A stretch of DNA of 64,000 nucleotides from Candidatus Accumulibacter conexus (GTDB lineage: Bacteria; Pseudomonadota; Gammaproteobacteria; Burkholderiales; Rhodocyclaceae): assembly GCA_017592775.1 (NCBI GenBank), contig JAGFNJ010000015.1, forward strand, positions 25,394-89,393, given 5' to 3'. Of this stretch, positions 63,872 through 64,000 are shown one piece after another; position 1 is the stretch's first letter, and the number at the start of each line of letters is the position of its first letter. Both the position numbers and the translations under genes were made by a program. A model generated the notes under the pieces. That model was not told the origin of the DNA. It did no database searches and saw only the letters and a list, made by a program, of their open reading frames with translations.

Positions 63872-64000
63872 CACCAGCAGTTCTCATTTCAAACCCACGC
63901 AAGGCGGCTGTTGGCGTAGGTTGGCGCACGAGGATTGGCAGACTTGGGCGACGAAGATTGAGGAATACCCCAAATTTTCGGAAAATAATGCTGGTAAACA

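Overview
The window is a GC-rich, gene-dense chromosomal segment of a betaproteobacterium. The gene orders cyaY-lptM-lysA, mrcA | pilMNOPQ-aroK-aroB-dgt and gltBD, a RegB/RegA-type redox pair, and ActP with a DUF485 partner fit the Rhodocyclales, perhaps the Accumulibacter/Dechloromonas group. That placement is inferred from gene content only. I see no prophage, insertion sequence, CRISPR array, rRNA or tRNA gene. This is mostly core genome with several unusual signalling genes.

Layout. 1-6.6 kb: a truncated GGDEF protein with a degenerate active site, an EcsC-like protein, a K+ channel with an RCK domain, a DUF2784 membrane protein, the regB-regA pair and cyaY (all minus strand except the channel). 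6.6-8.1 kb: lptM-lysA. 8.3-10.6 kb: mrcA (PBP1A), with a G-quadruplex motif in the gap to lysA. 11-18.7 kb: the type IV pilus operon pilMNOPQ, a strong terminator, then aroK-aroB-dgt. 18.7-22.5 kb: a CBS-domain protein and the transhydrogenase genes pntA-pntB (minus). 23.2-29.4 kb: gltB-gltD behind an NtrC-like palindrome and a good sigma-70 promoter. 29.7-32.9 kb: glmU-glmS.

32.9-40.1 kb is the most unusual stretch. It holds a membrane-anchored degenerate-kinase/DEDDh-exonuclease fusion, a cysteine-rich microprotein, a glutaryl-CoA-dehydrogenase-like gene, and an overlapping two-gene module of a heme-type DUF3365-HAMP sensor and a Ser/Thr kinase with a degenerate cyclase domain and two C-terminal repeats. 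40.3-46 kb: a lipoprotein, RNase G, and a tight cluster of trhP, a glycosyltransferase-like gene, a stand-alone Rieske protein and a hemerythrin. 46.0-51.0 kb: metH-murB behind a promoter, a SAM-II-type riboswitch and an intrinsic terminator. 51-57 kb: an RluB/E/F-family pseudouridine synthase and FKBP, a sugar-phosphate transferase, a SAM hydrolase, a CDF exporter and a DnaJ-like protein. 57-64 kb: a VanZ-like membrane protein, a sodium:solute symporter, YjbQ, an alpha-carbonic anhydrase with an N-terminal adhesin-E-like domain, and the acetate permease pair actP/DUF485.

Themes that link the genes: nitrogen assimilation (GltBD under a probable NtrC site, with GlmU/GlmS using glutamine), SAM and methyl metabolism (riboswitch-controlled MetH, SAM hydrolase), redox and gas sensing (RegBA, heme-type DUF3365, hemerythrin, Rieske), envelope assembly (PBP1A, MurB, GlmUS, type IV pilus, LptM) and acetate uptake. 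Most unlisted long open frames are antisense shadows of GC-rich genes.
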